The notes: generated by a model not told the origin, from the sequence alone. Counted from the first letter of the stretch, positions 19,876 to 29,606 are shown. The stretch is DNA of 64,000 nt from Enterobacter sp. JUb54 (GCF_014298075.1 NZ_CP060418.1:5022001-5086000), one strand, 5' to 3'. Program-made: numbers and translations.

Positions 19876-19961
19876 AACAGGTGCCAGGGAAGGGGGTAAC
19901 ACTTCCCCGCAGCGACCACTCTGAACAGGAACAGGGTATGGCGGTAACACTCCATCCATAC
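19876..19961 (+). promoter_or_regulatory. Duplicated hairpin leader before cbiB (possible cobalamin-responsive element)
   Basis: Two alignable units 48 bases apart, each reading AACAGG..CAGGG..GG and the identical 9-mer GGTAACACT (19895-19903 and 19943-19951). Each can fold: GGGAAG/CTTCCC (19887-19892 with 19902-19907) and GTATGG/CCATAC (19936-19941 with 19956-19961). The AGGGAA..GGT..A..TCC pattern recalls the core of cobalamin riboswitches, and the downstream gene makes cobalamin. However, I cannot find the conserved B12-box end, so the riboswitch identity is only a suggestion. Confidence 0.35.
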
Positions 19962-19999
19962 ATTTTCATCCACCGGCCGGTGGCCGCGAGGCGTAAGCC

Positions 20000-20959
20000 A
20001 TGACGCTGCTGGCCTGGTGTGTCGCCTGGGTTCTCGATGTTTTGATCGGCGATCCCCCGCGGTGGCCGCATCCGGTGCGCTGGATGGGCAATCTCATTAC
20101 CTTTATTCAATCTCTCGTACGTCGGTATTGTCGCAGCGACCGCGCGCTGCGCATCGGCGGTGCCGTGCTGTGGCTGACCGTCGTCGGTATGACGTGGGGG
20201 CTGAGTTGGGCGGTGCTGAATATCGCCCGGCATATTCATCCCTGGCTGGGCTGGGGCATTGAAGTGTGGCTGATCTTTACGCTGCTGGCCGGTCGTTGCC
20301 TCGCGGACTCTGCCCGGGAGGTCGAACGTCCGCTGCGGGCTGGCGACCTGGCGCAAAGCCGCGAAAAGCTCTCCTGGATCGTCGGGCGCGATACCTCTCA
20401 ACTGCAGCCTGAACAGATTAACCGTGCGGTGGTGGAAACGGTGGCCGAGAACACCGTCGACGGCATTATTGCGCCGCTGTTCTTCTTATTGCTGGGCGGC
20501 GTACCGCTGGCGATGGCCTACAAAGCGGTAAACACCCTCGACTCGATGGTGGGGTATAAGCATCAAAAATATCGCGCCATTGGCATGGTCAGCGCCCGCC
20601 TCGACGACGTTGCGAATTATATTCCCGCCCGCCTGAGCTGGCTGCTGATCGGCTTCGCGGCGTTCTTATGCCGCAACGATGGCGCGCGTGCCCTGCGGAT
20701 CGGCTGGCGCGATCGCTATTGCCACAGCAGCCCCAATTGCGCGTGGTCAGAAGCCAGCGTGGCGGGGGCGTTAGGTATTCGCCTCGGCGGCCCGAATGAC
20801 TATTTTGGCGAGCGGGTGGAAAAACCGTGGATTGGCGACGCCGTGCGCGATATTGCGGTCGATGATATTCCCCGGACCATTCGCCTGATGTGGGTCGCCT
20901 CGACCTTAGCCCTGGTACTGTTTATGGTGCTGCGCTATCTGTGGGCTGGTGCGGCCTGA
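20000..20959 (+). CDS. cbiB: Adenosylcobinamide-phosphate synthase CbiB
   Basis: 319 residues, the Salmonella CbiB length. This membrane protein attaches aminopropanol phosphate (the CobD product) to adenosylcobyric acid. The N-terminal DVLIGDPPRWPHPVRWMG and the central AENTVDGIIAPLFF and NTLDSMVGYKH motifs are family hallmarks, and several hydrophobic segments are visible. It follows a 166-base gap from cobD that holds the duplicated hairpins, so its expression could be set separately. cbiP begins 64 bases downstream. Confidence 0.95.
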   Translation: MTLLAWCVAWVLDVLIGDPPRWPHPVRWMGNLITFIQSLVRRYCRSDRALRIGGAVLWLTVVGMTWGLSWAVLNIARHIHPWLGWGIEVWLIFTLLAGRCLADSAREVERPLRAGDLAQSREKLSWIVGRDTSQLQPEQINRAVVETVAENTVDGIIAPLFFLLLGGVPLAMAYKAVNTLDSMVGYKHQKYRAIGMVSARLDDVANYIPARLSWLLIGFAAFLCRNDGARALRIGWRDRYCHSSPNCAWSEASVAGALGIRLGGPNDYFGERVEKPWIGDAVRDIAVDDIPRTIRLMWVASTLALVLFMVLRYLWAGAA

Positions 20960-21023
20960 GCGCTGGCAGAGAAAACAAAATGGATTGCAATGACATGCGA
21001 GAAACCGCGAGCGAGGAAGCCTT

Positions 21024-22547
21024 ATGAAGCAGGCAATTATGTTGCAGGGGACGGCGTCCGATGTCGGCAAAAGCGTGCTGGTGGCCGGATTATGTCGAAT
21101 TTTTTATCAGGATGGCCTGCGCACGGCGCCGTTTAAATCGCAGAATATGGCCCTGAACTCCGGCATCACCGCCGACGGTAAAGAGATGGGCCGGGCGCAG
21201 ATTTTCCAGGCCGAAGCGGCCGGAATTGCGCCGGACGTGCGCATGAACCCGGTATTGCTGAAACCGACCAGCGATCTCAAAGCCCAGGTGGTGCTGATGG
21301 GGAAAGTGGCCACCAACATGGACGCGGTGAGCTACCACGAGTACAAACCGCGCCTGCGCGAGCAGATCCTTGAGGTCTATCGCAGCCTGGCGCAGGAGTA
21401 CGATGTCATGGTTCTGGAAGGGGCCGGCAGCCCGGCGGAGATCAACCTGCGCGACCGCGATATCGTCAACATGGGCATGGCGGAGCTGGCCCAGTGCCCG
21501 GTGATCCTCGTTGCCGATATCGATCGCGGCGGGGTGTTTGCCGCCATCTACGGCACTCTGGCCCTGCTGCAGGAGCATGAGCGCGCCAGGGTCAAAGGGG
21601 TGATCATCAATAAATTCCGCGGCGATATCGCGCTGCTCTACTCCGGGATCGAACAGATCGAAGCATTAACCGGCGTTCCCGTGCTGGGCGTACTGCCGTG
21701 GCTGGAGGTCGACCTGGAGGATGAAGACAGCGTCGCGTTGCAGAAAGGCAAATACCTGAGCACCGCGCAGCGCGAGATAGACATCGCGGTCATTCAGCTA
21801 CCCCATACCTCGAACTTCACCGATTTCAACGCGCTGGCGGCGCAGCCGGATGTCCGCGTCCGTTACGTCCGTTATCCGCAGGATCTGGCGGGCTGCGATC
21901 TGGTGATCCTGCCCGGCAGCAAAAATACGCTGGGCGATCTGCTGTGGCTGCGCGAAAGCGGGATGGAGCAGGCGGTGCTGCAGGCGCATCAGCAGGAGAT
22001 CCCTGTTCTGGGGATCTGCGGGGGATATCAGATGCTGGGCGAGACGATCGTCGATGGCGTCGAGTCCGGTCTGGAGACCTTACCCGGGCTGGGTCTGCTT
22101 AACACCGTGACCCGGTTTGCCCAGCATAAAACTACCACCCAGGTTGAGGCGACGATGTCGTCCGCGCTACCGGGCTGGCTGGCTGGGGTTGGCGGCCTGC
22201 GCGTGCGCGGCTATGAAATCCACATGGGGGAGACGGTACTCCTCGGGGACAGCCAGCCGGTGCTGGCGCTGGAGAAAAACGTCCAGCGCGTCGCGGACGG
22301 GGCAATGACCGCCGACGGCCTGGTATGGGGCACCTATCTGCACGGGCTGTTCGACAGCGATGATTTCACCCGCGCGCTGGTCAACGGCCTGCGTAGGCGT
22401 AAAGGGCTGGATGCGCTGGATCTGTCGGTCCATTACGCGCAATACAAATCACAGCAGTTTGATGTGCTGGCTGCCGCCATGCGCCAGCATATTGATATCG
22501 AAAAAATTTATCATATTATGCAGCAGCATCAGGAGCCATCATGCTGA
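21024..22547 (+). CDS. cbiP: Adenosylcobyric acid synthase CbiP (CobQ family)
   Basis: 507 residues (Salmonella 506). It amidates four side chains of adenosylcobyrinic a,c-diamide using glutamine and ATP. The N-terminal dethiobiotin-synthetase-like ATP domain starts [12 protein letters not shown]. The C-terminal glutamine amidotransferase domain has the nucleophile C332 in LGICGGYQ and a histidine in [11 protein letters not shown]. It overlaps cobU by seven bases. This is the earliest corrin-ring step encoded here; the enzymes that build the ring up to cobyrinate diamide are not in the window. Confidence 0.95.
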   Translation: MKQAIMLQGTASDVGKSVLVAGLCRIFYQDGLRTAPFKSQNMALNSGITADGKEMGRAQIFQAEAAGIAPDVRMNPVLLKPTSDLKAQVVLMGKVATNMDAVSYHEYKPRLREQILEVYRSLAQEYDVMVLEGAGSPAEINLRDRDIVNMGMAELAQCPVILVADIDRGGVFAAIYGTLALLQEHERARVKGVIINKFRGDIALLYSGIEQIEALTGVPVLGVLPWLEVDLEDEDSVALQKGKYLSTAQREIDIAVIQLPHTSNFTDFNALAAQPDVRVRYVRYPQDLAGCDLVILPGSKNTLGDLLWLRESGMEQAVLQAHQQEIPVLGICGGYQMLGETIVDGVESGLETLPGLGLLNTVTRFAQHKTTTQVEATMSSALPGWLAGVGGLRVRGYEIHMGETVLLGDSQPVLALEKNVQRVADGAMTADGLVWGTYLHGLFDSDDFTRALVNGLRRRKGLDALDLSVHYAQYKSQQFDVLAAAMRQHIDIEKIYHIMQQHQEPSC

Positions 22548-23086
22548 TTCTGGTTACCGGCGGCGCCCGTAGCGGCAAGAGCCGCCACGCCGAAGCGCTG
22601 ATTGCCGATTCGCCGCAGGTCTTGTACCTCGCGACGTCGCAGATTGTTGATGACGAAATGGCCGAGCGGATCCAGCATCACCGCGATAGCCGACCGGCGC
22701 ACTGGCGGACCGCCGAGCGCTGGCAGCATCTCGATGAACTGATTACGCCGCACAACGACCCGCAGGAAGCGGTGTTGCTGGAGTGCATCACCACCATGGT
22801 GACTAACCTGCTGTTTGCTCAGGGCGGCGAGAGTTCCCCGGATGACTGGGATTTTGCGGCGATGGAGCGGATGATAGACGACGAAATCCACACGCTGATC
22901 GCCGCCTGCCAGCGCTGTCCGGCGACGGTGGTGCTGGTCACCAATGAGGTGGGGATGGGGATTGTCCCGGAAAATCGTCTTGCGCGGCATTTCCGCGATA
23001 TTGCCGGGCGGGTCAACCAGCGTCTGGCGTCCGCAGCGGATGAAGTCTGGTGGGTAGTATCAGGTATTGGAGTCAAAATTAAATGA
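22541..23086 (+). CDS. cobU: Adenosylcobinamide kinase / guanylyltransferase CobU
   Basis: 181 residues, identical in length to Salmonella CobU. The P-loop GGARSGKS lies at residues 7-14, and H46, which carries the GMP intermediate in Salmonella, is present in IQHHRD. It phosphorylates adenosylcobinamide and makes adenosyl-GDP-cobinamide, serving both de novo synthesis and cobinamide salvage. It overlaps both neighbours (cbiP by seven bases, cobS by ATGA), so the last three genes are almost certainly co-translated. Confidence 0.96.
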   Translation: MLILVTGGARSGKSRHAEALIADSPQVLYLATSQIVDDEMAERIQHHRDSRPAHWRTAERWQHLDELITPHNDPQEAVLLECITTMVTNLLFAQGGESSPDDWDFAAMERMIDDEIHTLIAACQRCPATVVLVTNEVGMGIVPENRLARHFRDIAGRVNQRLASAADEVWWVVSGIGVKIK

Positions 23087-23826
23087 TTAAATTATTCTGG
23101 GCAACGCTCTCTTTTATCAGCCGTTTACCGGTGCCGGGCCGCTGGTCACAGGGGCTTGAGATCGATCACTACGTGCGCGGGATTGTGACCTTCCCGCTGG
23201 TCGGAGTGTTGCTGGGCGGGCTGAGCGGGCTGGTGTTTCTGGCTGTGGCGTCGTGGTGCGGCGTGCCGCTGGCGGCGCTGTTCTGTGTGCTGGCGCTGGC
23301 GTTGCTGACCGGTGGTTTTCATCTCGATGGCCTGGCCGACACCTGCGACGGGGTGTTTTCCGCCCGTGGCCGGGAACGGATGCTGGAGATCATGCGTGAC
23401 AGCCGGCTGGGAACCCACGGCGGCCTGGCGCTGATTTTTGTCCTGCTGGCAAAAGTGCTGGTGATTAGCGAACTGGCGCTGCGCGGGGCACCGGTTCTGG
23501 CTGCGCTGGCGGCTGCCTGTGCGGCCGGGCGCGGTGTCGCCGTGCTGCTGATGTATCGCCATCGCTATGCCCGTGAAGAGGGGCTGGGCAATGTGTTTAT
23601 CGGCAAAGTGAGCGGGAAACAAACCTGCGTAACGCTGGGCGTGACCGCCATTCTCGCGGCCATATTGCTGCCCGGCATGCAGGGCGTCATGGCGTTGGGG
23701 ATCACCATGGTGGCGATTTTTGCCATTGGGCAATTATTGAAACGGACCCTGGGCGGGCAAACCGGCGACACGTTGGGAGCCGCGATAGAACTGGGTGAGC
23801 TGATTTTCCTGCTGGCGCTGCTGTGA
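23083..23826 (+). CDS. cobS: Adenosylcobinamide-GDP ribazoletransferase CobS
   Basis: 247 residues, the Salmonella length. This polytopic inner-membrane enzyme joins alpha-ribazole(-phosphate) to adenosyl-GDP-cobinamide, the closing step of cobalamin assembly. The acidic motif [17 protein letters not shown] and the following GTHGGLAL segment are typical, and about six hydrophobic stretches are visible. It ends the cob cluster; cobT and cobC, which supply and finish the lower ligand, are not here. About 105 bases without a gene separate it from the tRNA terminator. Confidence 0.95.
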   Translation: MIKLFWATLSFISRLPVPGRWSQGLEIDHYVRGIVTFPLVGVLLGGLSGLVFLAVASWCGVPLAALFCVLALALLTGGFHLDGLADTCDGVFSARGRERMLEIMRDSRLGTHGGLALIFVLLAKVLVISELALRGAPVLAALAAACAAGRGVAVLLMYRHRYAREEGLGNVFIGKVSGKQTCVTLGVTAILAAILLPGMQGVMALGITMVAIFAIGQLLKRTLGGQTGDTLGAAIELGELIFLLALL

Positions 23827-23931
23827 GTCAGGACGAGTAACCGAGCGCCATGGTCGCTCCGCATGGGGTGGCGATGGCGTATCTGGCATCAGAGCTATTG
23901 GATGGCGGTGAGGGGAGCGGGGCGCAGAAAC

Positions 23932-23955
23932 AAAAAAACACCCGTCAGGGTGTTC
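23932..23955 (-). terminator. Rho-independent terminator of the initiator tRNA operon
   Basis: Read on the minus strand: AACACCC-TGAC-GGGTGTT followed by a run of seven T. It lies just past the last tRNA gene. Confidence 0.88.
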
Positions 23956-23962
23956 ATTGTGT

Positions 23963-24039
<77 letters not shown>

Positions 24040-24085
24040 TCCGTCTTTACTCTTCATCGAGTAAATTGCTTATCAGATTTTAAAT

Positions 24086-24162
<77 letters not shown>

Positions 24163-24213
24163 TCCGTCTTTACTCTTCCATCGAGTAAAGCTTACTGCTT
24201 ATCTGATTTTAAT

Positions 24214-24290
<77 letters not shown>

Positions 24291-24303
24291 TCCGTGGATG
24301 CGC

Positions 24304-24331
24304 ACTATACTCCGCTAACGTTCTGATGCAA
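24304..24331 (-). promoter_or_regulatory. Promoter of the initiator tRNA operon
   Basis: On the minus strand TTGCAT (-35) and TATAGT (-10) are 16 bases apart and followed by a GC-rich discriminator (GCGCATCC), a stable-RNA type promoter. The expected start is a few bases before the first tRNA at 24290. Confidence 0.75.
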
Positions 24332-24505
24332 CCCTTTTTCATCTAAAACAGCAATTTTGTAATAACTGATGTATAAAAGAGCGCTTTTCGCTGGTTTTTT
24401 GCTCAGATTTGTATTTGTGATGCTTTAGCGCATTTCAATAGCCCTGGGGGTTTGTTATCTTCCCTCCTCACGAACCGCGACTAAGCAGCGTAAAGAAGAG
24501 ATACC

Positions 24506-25603
24506 ATGAAAGGACGTTGGGCAAAGTATGTAGTGACCGGGGCAATGATGGCAATGCTTGCCGCTTGTTCCTCAAAACCGACCGATCGCGGCCAGCAGTA
24601 TAATGAAGGGAAGTTAACCCAGCCGTTTTCGCTGGTTAACCAGCCTGATGCAGTGGGTTCGCCCATTAACGCCGGTGACTTCTCCGAGCAGGTCAGACAG
24701 ATTCGCAGTGCCTCACCGCGCCTCTATAATAGCCAGAGCAACGTTTATAGCGCGCTGCAGCAGTGGTTAAGCGCCGGTGGCGATACCCGCACCTTAAGCC
24801 AGTACGGTATTGATGCCTGGCAGATGCAGGGTGCTGATAGCTACGGCAACGTGCAGTTCACCGGCTACTACACCCCGGTGGTGCAGGCGCGCCATACCCG
24901 TCAGGGTGAATTCCAGTACCCTATTTATCGTATGCCGCCGAAACGCGGTAAGCTGCCGTCCCGCGCCAGCATTTATGCCGGTGGGCTGAGTGACGCCTAT
25001 ATCCTGGCCTACAGCAATTCGCTGATGGACAACTTTATTATGGACGTGCAGGGCAGCGGCTATATTGATTTTGGCGACGGCTCGCCGCTGAACTTCTTCA
25101 GCTATGCCGGCAAAAACGGCTGGTCTTACCGCAGTATTGGTAAAGTGCTGATCGACCGCGGCGAAGTGAAGAAAGAAGATATGTCGATGCAGGCGATTCG
25201 TGAATGGGGCGAAACCCATAGCGAAGCGGAAGTACGTGAACTGCTCGAACAGAACCCGTCGTTCGTCTTCTTTAAACCGCAGTCATTCGCACCGGTGAAA
25301 GGGGCGAGCGCGGTTCCGCTGATTGGCCGCGCGTCGGTGGCCTCTGACCGCAGCATTATTCCGCCGGGCACTACCCTGCTGGCAGAAGTGCCGCTGCTGG
25401 ATAACAACGGCAAGTTTAACGGTCAGTACGAACTGCGTCTGATGGTGGCTCTGGATGTGGGCGGGGCGATTAAAGGGCAGCACTTCGATATTTACCAGGG
25501 CATTGGGGCGGACGCTGGCCATCGTGCCGGTTGGTATAACCACTATGGCCGCGTCTGGGTGCTGAAGAACGCGCCGGGTGCCGGCAACGTCTTTAGCGGT
25601 TAA
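24506..25603 (+). CDS. mltA: Membrane-bound lytic murein transglycosylase A
   Basis: 365 residues, as in E. coli. The lipoprotein signal ends in the lipobox LAAC with Cys21. The residue after it is Ser, so sorting to the outer membrane is expected. The MltA domain (FTGYYTPVVQARHTRQGEF..) and the C-terminal 3D domain with its aspartates (LDVGGAIKGQHFDIYQG) are intact. It cleaves peptidoglycan to 1,6-anhydromuramyl products. A REP-type palindrome followed by T residues (25652-25690) lies downstream. Confidence 0.97.
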   Translation: MKGRWAKYVVTGAMMAMLAACSSKPTDRGQQYNEGKLTQPFSLVNQPDAVGSPINAGDFSEQVRQIRSASPRLYNSQSNVYSALQQWLSAGGDTRTLSQYGIDAWQMQGADSYGNVQFTGYYTPVVQARHTRQGEFQYPIYRMPPKRGKLPSRASIYAGGLSDAYILAYSNSLMDNFIMDVQGSGYIDFGDGSPLNFFSYAGKNGWSYRSIGKVLIDRGEVKKEDMSMQAIREWGETHSEAEVRELLEQNPSFVFFKPQSFAPVKGASAVPLIGRASVASDRSIIPPGTTLLAEVPLLDNNGKFNGQYELRLMVALDVGGAIKGQHFDIYQGIGADAGHRAGWYNHYGRVWVLKNAPGAGNVFSG

Positions 25604-25651
25604 CACTCCCTCTCCTTGTTCCCCGGTCGCGCCGTGCGTTCCGGGGCGACG

Positions 25652-25690
25652 GTAGCCCGGTACGGCGCCTGTGCGCCATCCGGGTTTTTC
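25652..25690 (+). repeat. REP-type palindrome, likely also the mltA terminator
   Basis: GTAGCCCGG..CCGGG palindrome with an inner GGCGC/GCGCC stem, followed by five T residues. The form matches enterobacterial REP units, and the T-run makes it a plausible terminator. Confidence 0.7.
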
Positions 25691-25708
25691 CACTGATTCT
25701 GAGGTTTT

Positions 25709-26515
25709 ATGTCTGTTGTAATCAGCGACGCCTGGCGCCAGCGTTTTGGCGGTACGGCGCGTTTATATGGTGAAAAAGCGCTGCAGTGTTTTGCGCAGGC
25801 GCATGTCTGCGTCGTTGGCATCGGCGGCGTCGGTTCCTGGGCGGCGGAAGCGCTGGCACGAACCGGTATCGGCGCGATCACCCTCATCGACATGGACGAT
25901 GTCTGCGTCACCAACACCAACCGGCAGATCCACGCCCTGGGCGGCAACGTCGGGCTGGCGAAAGCCGAGGTGATGGCCGAGCGTATTCGCCTGATTAACC
26001 CGGAATGCCGGGTGACGGTGATTGACGATTTTGTCACGCCGGAAAACGTGGCCGAGTATATGGGGGCCGGTTATAGCTACGTGATTGATGCTATCGATAG
26101 CGTGCGTCCCAAGGCGGCGTTGATTGCCTGGTGTCGCCGTAATAAAGTGCCGCTGGTGACCACCGGCGGGGCGGGCGGACAAATCGACCCGACGCAGATT
26201 CAGGTGGCTGACCTGGCGAAAACCATCCAGGATCCGCTGGCGGCGAAGCTGCGTGAACGGTTGAAAGGGCAGTTTGGCGTGGTGAAAAACAGCAAAGGCA
26301 AACTGGGGATTGATTGCGTCTTCTCAACCGAAGCGCTGGTTTATCCGCAGGCCGACGGCAGCGTATGCGCCATGAAGAGCACCGCCGAAGGTCCGAAACG
26401 GATGGATTGCGCCTCTGGCTTTGGCGCGGCGACGATGGTGACCGCCACCTTTGGCTTTGTTGCCGTATCCCATGCATTGAAGAAAATGCTGGCGAAGGCC
26501 GAACGTCAGGGATAG
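25709..26515 (+). CDS. tcdA: tRNA threonylcarbamoyladenosine dehydratase TcdA (CsdL)
   Basis: 268 residues, as in E. coli. E1/ThiF-family adenylating protein with the nucleotide motif VGIGGVGSWAAEALARTGIG near residues 35-55 and the NRQIHALGG segment. It cyclises t6A to ct6A at position 37 of ANN-decoding tRNAs using ATP. It is encoded next to its sulfurtransferase partners CsdE-CsdA, which face it from the other strand. A REP palindrome lies between. Confidence 0.97.
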   Translation: MSVVISDAWRQRFGGTARLYGEKALQCFAQAHVCVVGIGGVGSWAAEALARTGIGAITLIDMDDVCVTNTNRQIHALGGNVGLAKAEVMAERIRLINPECRVTVIDDFVTPENVAEYMGAGYSYVIDAIDSVRPKAALIAWCRRNKVPLVTTGGAGGQIDPTQIQVADLAKTIQDPLAAKLRERLKGQFGVVKNSKGKLGIDCVFSTEALVYPQADGSVCAMKSTAEGPKRMDCASGFGAATMVTATFGFVAVSHALKKMLAKAERQG

Positions 26516-26551
26516 GTTTTGGCGCGCCTGGTACGGGCTACGGGGTTAACT

Positions 26552-26583
26552 GTAGCCCGGCCAGGTGCAGCGCCAGCCGGGGG
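26552..26583. repeat. REP-type palindrome between tcdA and csdE
   Basis: GTAGCCCGGCC..GCCAGCCGGGGG, an imperfect REP-like palindrome in the gap between two convergent genes. Confidence 0.6.
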
Positions 26584-26592
26584 AATCAGCTG

Positions 26593-27021
26593 CTATATCT
26601 CGCGGGCGGCAGCAAGCACCGCCTCGCTGAGGGCCGACAGCCCCTGACTGCGCGACGCGCTCAGCTGACCGCGAAGTCCCAGCTCATCAAACAACGCCAG
26701 CGGATCCTGCGCCAGCAGCTCCGCCGCGCTTTTGCCTTCGACGGCGGTCAACAGCACCGCCAGCAGCCCACGCACGATGCGTCCTTCGCTGTCGCCGAAG
26801 AAATGCAGCCGGCCATCAACCACCTGATATCCCAGCCAGACGCGATTCTCACAGCCGGCGATCTCCCGGGCCTGAGCCTTTAACTCGTCGCTCAGCGTGG
26901 GAAGCTTTTTGCCGAGTAAAATCAGCTGCCGGTATTTATCCTCCCACTGGGTCAGCGGAAGGAATGTTTGCCGTAACGTCGTGTCGGTGACGGCAGTGCC
27001 AAAGGGATGTGAAGCTGTCAT
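26593..27021 (-). CDS. csdE: Sulfur acceptor protein CsdE
   Basis: 142 residues (E. coli 147). SufE-family acceptor of persulfide sulfur from CsdA. The acceptor cysteine is C57 in [14 protein letters not shown]. Its ATG overlaps the csdA stop (TAATG), so the two are translationally coupled. It passes sulfur or assists TcdA, encoded opposite. Confidence 0.96.
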   Translation of the reverse strand: MTASHPFGTAVTDTTLRQTFLPLTQWEDKYRQLILLGKKLPTLSDELKAQAREIAGCENRVWLGYQVVDGRLHFFGDSEGRIVRGLLAVLLTAVEGKSAAELLAQDPLALFDELGLRGQLSASRSQGLSALSEAVLAAAREI

Positions 27022-28226
27022 TAATCCACCAGTATTTCCAGGGCGCGGTCAACGGCGTGAACCAGCGCGTAAACATCGTCCTGGGTATTATAAGGGGCAA
27101 ACGAGGCGCGCAGGGTGCCGCTGACGCCCAGCGACGCTAGTAACGGCTGGGCGCAGTGCTGCCCGGCGCGTAACGCAATTCCGGACTCTGCCAGCAGGGT
27201 GACCATATCGCTATGGTGTACGCCGGCGAAATCAAAGGCCAGCAGACTTGAATCCTGGCAGCGGAACGAACGGAACCCCGGTCGTTTAGCCAGCGCCTCT
27301 TCGGCCAGCGTCGCCAGACTGCGGCTCCAGCTTTCAGCCTGGGCGATATCGCAATTTTCCAGCCACTCCAGCGCCGCGCTCAGGCCAATCACTCCGGCGA
27401 CGTTGGGAGTACCGGCTTCCAGACGATAGGGCACCGGCTGGGTGGTGAAACCCTCGAAGGTTACCTGCGAAATCATCTTGCCGCCGCCAAGCCATGGCGA
27501 CATGGCGTCGAGGAGCTCGCTTTTGCCGTAGAGCACGCCAATCCCGGTCGGGCCATACAGTTTATGACCAGAGAAAGCATAAAAATCGATATCCAGCGCT
27601 TGTACGTCGGCGGGGAAATGGACCGCGCCCTGCGCTCCGTCTACCATTACCACCATCCCGGCATCATGGGCGTGACGGATCGCCGTCGCCAGGTCCGGGC
27701 AGCCGCCGGTGACGTTGGACATCTGGCCGATTGCCAGCAGCCGGCTGCGTGGGGTGATCAATGCAGGCAGCAGAGTGACGTCCGGCAGACGATCGGCGCC
27801 GATCGGTAGTTTAACGACCCGCGCACCGGTCTGCTCCGCCACCATCAGCCAGGGCACCAGGTTGGCATGATGTTCTGCCTCGCTGACGATGATCTCATCG
27901 CCGGGCTGCAGACGCGGGCGAAGATAGCTCTGCGCCACCATATTAATGGCTTCCGTGGTGCCGCGGGTCCAGACGATATCTTTGGCGGATGGCGCATTGA
28001 GCAGCGTCGCCACGCGTTCGCGGGCATCTTCATAGCGCTCGGTCAGCCGCTGGGCGGCAGCGAACTGGCTACGATGCACGTTACCTGCGCTGAGGCGATA
28101 AAACTGATCGCTGGCGTCGATCACCGCAAGCGGCTTCAGTGCCGTCGCGGCGCTATCAAGATAAACGCCAGCATCGGCCAGCGCAGGAAACTGGGCGCGA
28201 AATTGCGCAGGGTTGAATGCGTTCAT
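27021..28226 (-). CDS. csdA: Cysteine desulfurase CsdA
   Basis: 401 residues, as in E. coli. PLP enzyme that takes sulfur from cysteine (or cysteine sulfinate) as a persulfide on C358 (RAGQHCAQP). The PLP lysine lies in [11 protein letters not shown], and [10 protein letters not shown] supplies the cofactor-stacking histidine. A frame runs further upstream to 28334, but the ATG at 28226 gives the family start [16 protein letters not shown]. It is co-transcribed with csdE. Confidence 0.97.
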   Translation of the reverse strand: MNAFNPAQFRAQFPALADAGVYLDSAATALKPLAVIDASDQFYRLSAGNVHRSQFAAAQRLTERYEDARERVATLLNAPSAKDIVWTRGTTEAINMVAQSYLRPRLQPGDEIIVSEAEHHANLVPWLMVAEQTGARVVKLPIGADRLPDVTLLPALITPRSRLLAIGQMSNVTGGCPDLATAIRHAHDAGMVVMVDGAQGAVHFPADVQALDIDFYAFSGHKLYGPTGIGVLYGKSELLDAMSPWLGGGKMISQVTFEGFTTQPVPYRLEAGTPNVAGVIGLSAALEWLENCDIAQAESWSRSLATLAEEALAKRPGFRSFRCQDSSLLAFDFAGVHHSDMVTLLAESGIALRAGQHCAQPLLASLGVSGTLRASFAPYNTQDDVYALVHAVDRALEILVD

Positions 28227-28332
28227 GGAGCTCCTCTTTGCTATCCGACGATCGTCGCGCAAATTATCCATCAGGGCAAGGCTGGAGAGAGCAAGAGTGT
28301 GGGGAATCGTGAGCGTGCGGTGACGGACAGGC

Positions 28333-28360
28333 AAAAAAAAGCACCGCTTGTTGCGGTGCT
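28333..28360 (-). terminator. Terminator of gcvB
   Basis: Stem AGCACCGC/GCGGTGCT (28340-28347 with 28353-28360) followed on the minus strand by eight T residues. Confidence 0.92.
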
Positions 28361-28540
28361 ACATTAAATCACTATGGACAGACAGGGTAAATGTACAGGA
28401 AGTGAAAAGGGGTAGCTTAGCTACCATGGTCCGCAAAGACAGACCAATTGCAAACACAACAACACAACATCACAACCGTAAGCCAAAAGCTTGTTGGAAC
28501 ACGCATTCCAAAAAAAGCTCTTCGTTCCGGCTCAGGAAGT
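28333..28540 (-). ncRNA. gcvB: Small regulatory RNA GcvB
   Basis: About 208 nt, read leftwards. The 5' end ACTTCCTGAGCCGGAACGAA matches E. coli GcvB. The G/U-rich R1 seed (GGTTGTGATGTTGTGTTGTT) is intact, and the 3' half TACATTTACCCTGTCTGTCC and the terminator AGCACCGC..GCGGTGCT plus eight T are conserved. GcvB uses Hfq to repress many amino-acid and peptide transporter mRNAs. It is divergent from gcvA, which activates it. Confidence 0.96.
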
Positions 28541-28546
28541 GCCGCC

Positions 28547-28575
28547 ACTATAGGTATTTGCTGGTAGAACCTCAA
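28547..28575 (-). promoter_or_regulatory. gcvB promoter
   Basis: On the minus strand TTGAGG (28570-28575) and TATAGT (28547-28552) are 17 bases apart and end six bases before the inferred gcvB start at 28540. Confidence 0.75.
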
Positions 28576-28669
28576 CGGACAAATTATAATGGCTCAGATA
28601 AAAAAAACTAATAGGTTAACTGTTGTTTCCTGTTTGTTAAATTGCCTTAACATCTAAGCCAGAATAACT

Positions 28670-29587
28670 ATGTCAAAGCGATTACCCCCCCTGAATGCAT
28701 TACGTGTTTTTGATGCAGCCGCACGTCATTTAAGCTTCACTCGCGCCGCCGATGAGCTTTTTGTGACCCAGGCCGCAGTAAGTCATCAAATCAAGTCACT
28801 AGAGGATTTTCTAGGGCTGAAGCTGTTTCGACGCCGCAACCGTTCGCTGCTGCTGACGGAAGAAGGACAGAGCTATTTTCAGGATATTAAAGAGATTTTT
28901 TCGCAACTGACCGAAGCGACGCGTAAACTGCAGGCCCGCAGTGCAAAAGGGGCCTTAACGGTCAGTTTGCTGCCCAGTTTTGCGATTCAGTGGCTGGTGC
29001 CGCGACTTTCAAGCTTTAACTCAGCTTATCCGGGGATCGACGTCAGGATCCAGGCGGTGGACCGTCAGGAAGATAAGCTGGCGGATGACGTCGACGTGGC
29101 GATTTTCTATGGTCGGGGCAACTGGCCAGGGCTGCGTGTCGAAAAACTGTACGCCGAATATCTGCTGCCGGTGTGCTCACCGGCGTTGTTGACCGGCGAC
29201 AGGGCATTGAAAACGCCTGCCGATCTGGCGCAACATACGCTGTTGCACGATGCTTCCCGTCGCGACTGGCAAACTTATACCCGCCAGCTAGGTCTAAGCC
29301 ATATTAATGTGCAACAGGGGCCTATCTTCAGCCACAGCGCGATGGTGCTGCAGGCGGCGATTCACGGGCAAGGGGTGGCGCTCGCGAATAACGTGATGTC
29401 CCAGTCCGAAATTGAGGCCGGGAGACTGGTCTGCCCGTTTAATGATGTCCTGGTCAGTAAGAATGCGTTTTATCTGGTTTGTCATGACAGTCAGGCTGAA
29501 CTGGGTAAAATAGCCGCCTTCCGGCAGTGGATACTGGCGAAAGCGGCGAGCGAACAAGAAAAATTTCGTTTTCGTTACGAACAATAG
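28670..29587 (+). CDS. gcvA: Glycine cleavage transcriptional activator GcvA
   Basis: 305 residues, as in E. coli. LysR family: N-terminal helix-turn-helix at about residues 20-40 (SFTRAADELFVTQAAVSHQIKSLE) and a C-terminal effector domain. It activates the gcvTHP operon with glycine, represses it with purines via GcvR, and activates gcvB, encoded divergently. ygdD follows 19 bases later and rlmM overlaps that, so read-through from gcvA is possible. Confidence 0.97.
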   Translation: MSKRLPPLNALRVFDAAARHLSFTRAADELFVTQAAVSHQIKSLEDFLGLKLFRRRNRSLLLTEEGQSYFQDIKEIFSQLTEATRKLQARSAKGALTVSLLPSFAIQWLVPRLSSFNSAYPGIDVRIQAVDRQEDKLADDVDVAIFYGRGNWPGLRVEKLYAEYLLPVCSPALLTGDRALKTPADLAQHTLLHDASRRDWQTYTRQLGLSHINVQQGPIFSHSAMVLQAAIHGQGVALANNVMSQSEIEAGRLVCPFNDVLVSKNAFYLVCHDSQAELGKIAAFRQWILAKAASEQEKFRFRYEQ

Positions 29588-29606
29588 ATGATTGTAGGGT
29601 AAAAAC

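Larger units (their letters stand above)
28227..28669. other. csdA-gcvA interval
   Basis: 443 bases holding the gcvB sRNA gene with its terminator (28333-28540), the csdA promoter side (28227-28330) and a 129-bp control region between gcvB and gcvA. A CTAAT pentamer at 28608-28612, inside a run of A residues, fits the core of GcvA binding sites. No protein gene is supported here. Confidence 0.6.

Noticed and set aside
19834-19999. A definite cobalamin riboswitch call for the cobD-cbiB gap
   Set aside because: The core-like pattern is present, but I could not find the conserved B12-box 3' end, so it is reported only as a possible element.
28348-28611. Plus-strand open frame of 87 codons across gcvB
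   Set aside because: The region is the GcvB small RNA gene on the minus strand, with matching ends, seed and terminator.
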